Part shown: positions 15,145 to 15,785 of the stretch, in pieces
Position numbering within the stretch: the stretch's first letter is position 1
How the letters are laid out: every line of letters starts with the position of its first letter
Origin: an uncultured Pseudomonadota bacterium
GTDB taxonomy: Bacteria; SAR324; NAC60-12
Direction: 5' to 3'
DNA length: 15,785 nt
NCBI GenBank assembly: GCA_913056375.1
Contig: CAJXNF010000026.1
Location: 1 to 15,785, forward strand
Notes under the pieces: model-generated
What the model was told of the DNA's origin: nothing
Databases searched by the model: none
The model's input: the letters and a program-made list of their open reading frames with translations, nothing else
Position numbers and translations under genes: made by a program

Positions 15145-15785
15145 TTACAGAACTCCGAGGATCGCGTTCACGACTCGGTAACTCCTGGCAGCAGCCTCTT
15201 TCAGGAAGGTGGGGAAGTCTTCCATACTTTCTTCGCCAGCAAGATCGCTCAAACTTCGGACAATCATACATCGAACACCGAATTGTTCGGCAACCTGCGC
15301 AATAGCAGCGCCTTCCATTTCTATCGCCTGCGCTTGGAATTTTTCGAAGAGTTGCTGGCGGGTTTCCTTACAATTGAGAAAAGTATCTCCTGAGAGGATC
15401 CTGCCAAAGCGAGCATCAGGATAAGCTTGCTGGATCTTGGCCTTCAGTTCCTCGTCCAGTCTGAAAGGTGGATTCTCCTTCGGAATTCCCATGGGCAAAG
15501 TACCAGCTCGATGCGCAATCAACTCTTGGTCAATGATCGTTCCGTAGTCGTGCTGCCATAATTCCTCCGCAATCACCAGATCTCCAATCTTTAGGCTTGG
15601 ATCCAAACCACCAGCAACCCCAGAAAAGATCAGTAGTTCACTGTTGAAGTGCTGAATCAGGACGGTCGAGGCCACGGCGGCATTGACCTTACCAATACCA
15701 GATTCAACCAGAGTCAGTTCGTGGGAACCATGCTTCCCTTGAAAATAATTTCTCCCTCCTGATCGAGCCGCAGGTAGTGAGCTTG
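15145..15785 (-). CDS. mtnN: 5'-methylthioadenosine/S-adenosylhomocysteine nucleosidase (5' end beyond the right edge)
   Basis: Hydrolyses 5'-methylthioadenosine and S-adenosylhomocysteine to adenine plus a thioribose, clearing by-products of SAM-dependent methylation and polyamine synthesis. The open frame covers 213 codons to the right edge and includes GRNYFQG, VESGIGKVNAAV, SGVAGGLDPSLKIGD, SGDTFL, the catalytic IEMEGAAIAQV and the Asp of RSLSDLAGEES. A GTG at 15675 could be mistaken for the start, but family-typical sequence (the strand preceding SGIGKVNAA) continues in frame upstream of it, so the real start and the N-terminal catalytic Glu lie outside the window. E. coli MtnN is 232 aa, so roughly 20 to 30 residues are missing. 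It is followed by the aminotransferase after 33 bases, probably in one transcript. Confidence 0.93.
   Translation of the reverse strand, partial: SSLPAARSGGRNYFQGKHGSHELTLVESGIGKVNAAVASTVLIQHFNSELLIFSGVAGGLDPSLKIGDLVIAEELWQHDYGTIIDQELIAHRAGTLPMGIPKENPPFRLDEELKAKIQQAYPDARFGRILSGDTFLNCKETRQQLFEKFQAQAIEMEGAAIAQVAEQFGVRCMIVRSLSDLAGEESMEDFPTFLKEAAARSYRVVNAILGVL

Noticed and set aside
15145..15675. Nucleosidase gene taken as starting at the GTG at 15675
   Set aside because: Conserved family sequence (GRNYFQG through VESGIGKVNAA) continues upstream in the same frame to the window edge, so that GTG is internal.
1..15785. Mobile elements, CRISPR arrays, tRNA or rRNA genes, defence or toxin-antitoxin systems
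   Set aside because: Gaps are at most about 135 bases and all long frames are housekeeping genes; I saw no repeat arrays, transposase motifs or tRNA-like folds.

Overview
The window is densely coded bacterial chromosome. Every gene I can name is a housekeeping or central-metabolism gene. I see no phage, transposon, CRISPR, toxin-antitoxin, rRNA or tRNA signal, and no gene-free stretch longer than about 135 bases. A Gram-negative cell is suggested by an inner-membrane SohB-type peptidase, a LolD/MacB-type ABC ATPase, a DdlA-type D-Ala-D-Ala ligase, meso-DAP decarboxylase and an MTA/SAH nucleosidase. Base composition looks close to balanced by eye. A proteobacterium or a neighbouring deep marine lineage would fit, but I cannot assign a taxon from the sequence alone.

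Left block, minus strand, read from 7048 down to 1: sohB, an orphan ParA-like ATPase, pheT, an ABC-transporter ATPase, a cysteine synthase and ddl. Spacings are 8, 50, 27 and 41 bases, then a 4-base ATGA overlap, so one long operon is plausible. The ddl gene runs off the left edge, so its C-terminal third is missing. It has no stop codon in the window, so a simple ORF scan would miss it.

Middle block, plus strand, 7173 to 13905: tgt overlaps by ATGA with a secreted endonuclease/exonuclease/phosphatase-family protein. After a 135-base gap holding a 12-base palindrome and a good sigma70-like promoter candidate come lysA, an unusual cysteine-less flavoprotein of the dihydrolipoyl dehydrogenase/transhydrogenase superfamily, and a D-lactate dehydrogenase-type FAD oxidase. 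The 124 bases between sohB and tgt are the only divergent promoter region.

Right block, minus strand: mtnN, whose 5' end lies beyond the right edge, then a class I/II aminotransferase that converges on the FAD oxidase gene across 66 bases with no convincing terminator.

The genes do not form one pathway. Themes are translation and tRNA modification (pheT, tgt), peptidoglycan and lysine precursors (ddl, lysA), sulfur and methyl-cycle metabolism (cysteine synthase, mtnN) and flavin redox enzymes. I did not find a convincing new multi-gene system. The points most worth a second look are at the protein level: the flavoprotein without redox cysteines, a PheT with a replaced conserved motif and no adjacent pheS, a fungal-Cys12-like cysteine synthase motif, and a calcium-loop-like insertion in the secreted phosphatase/nuclease-family protein.
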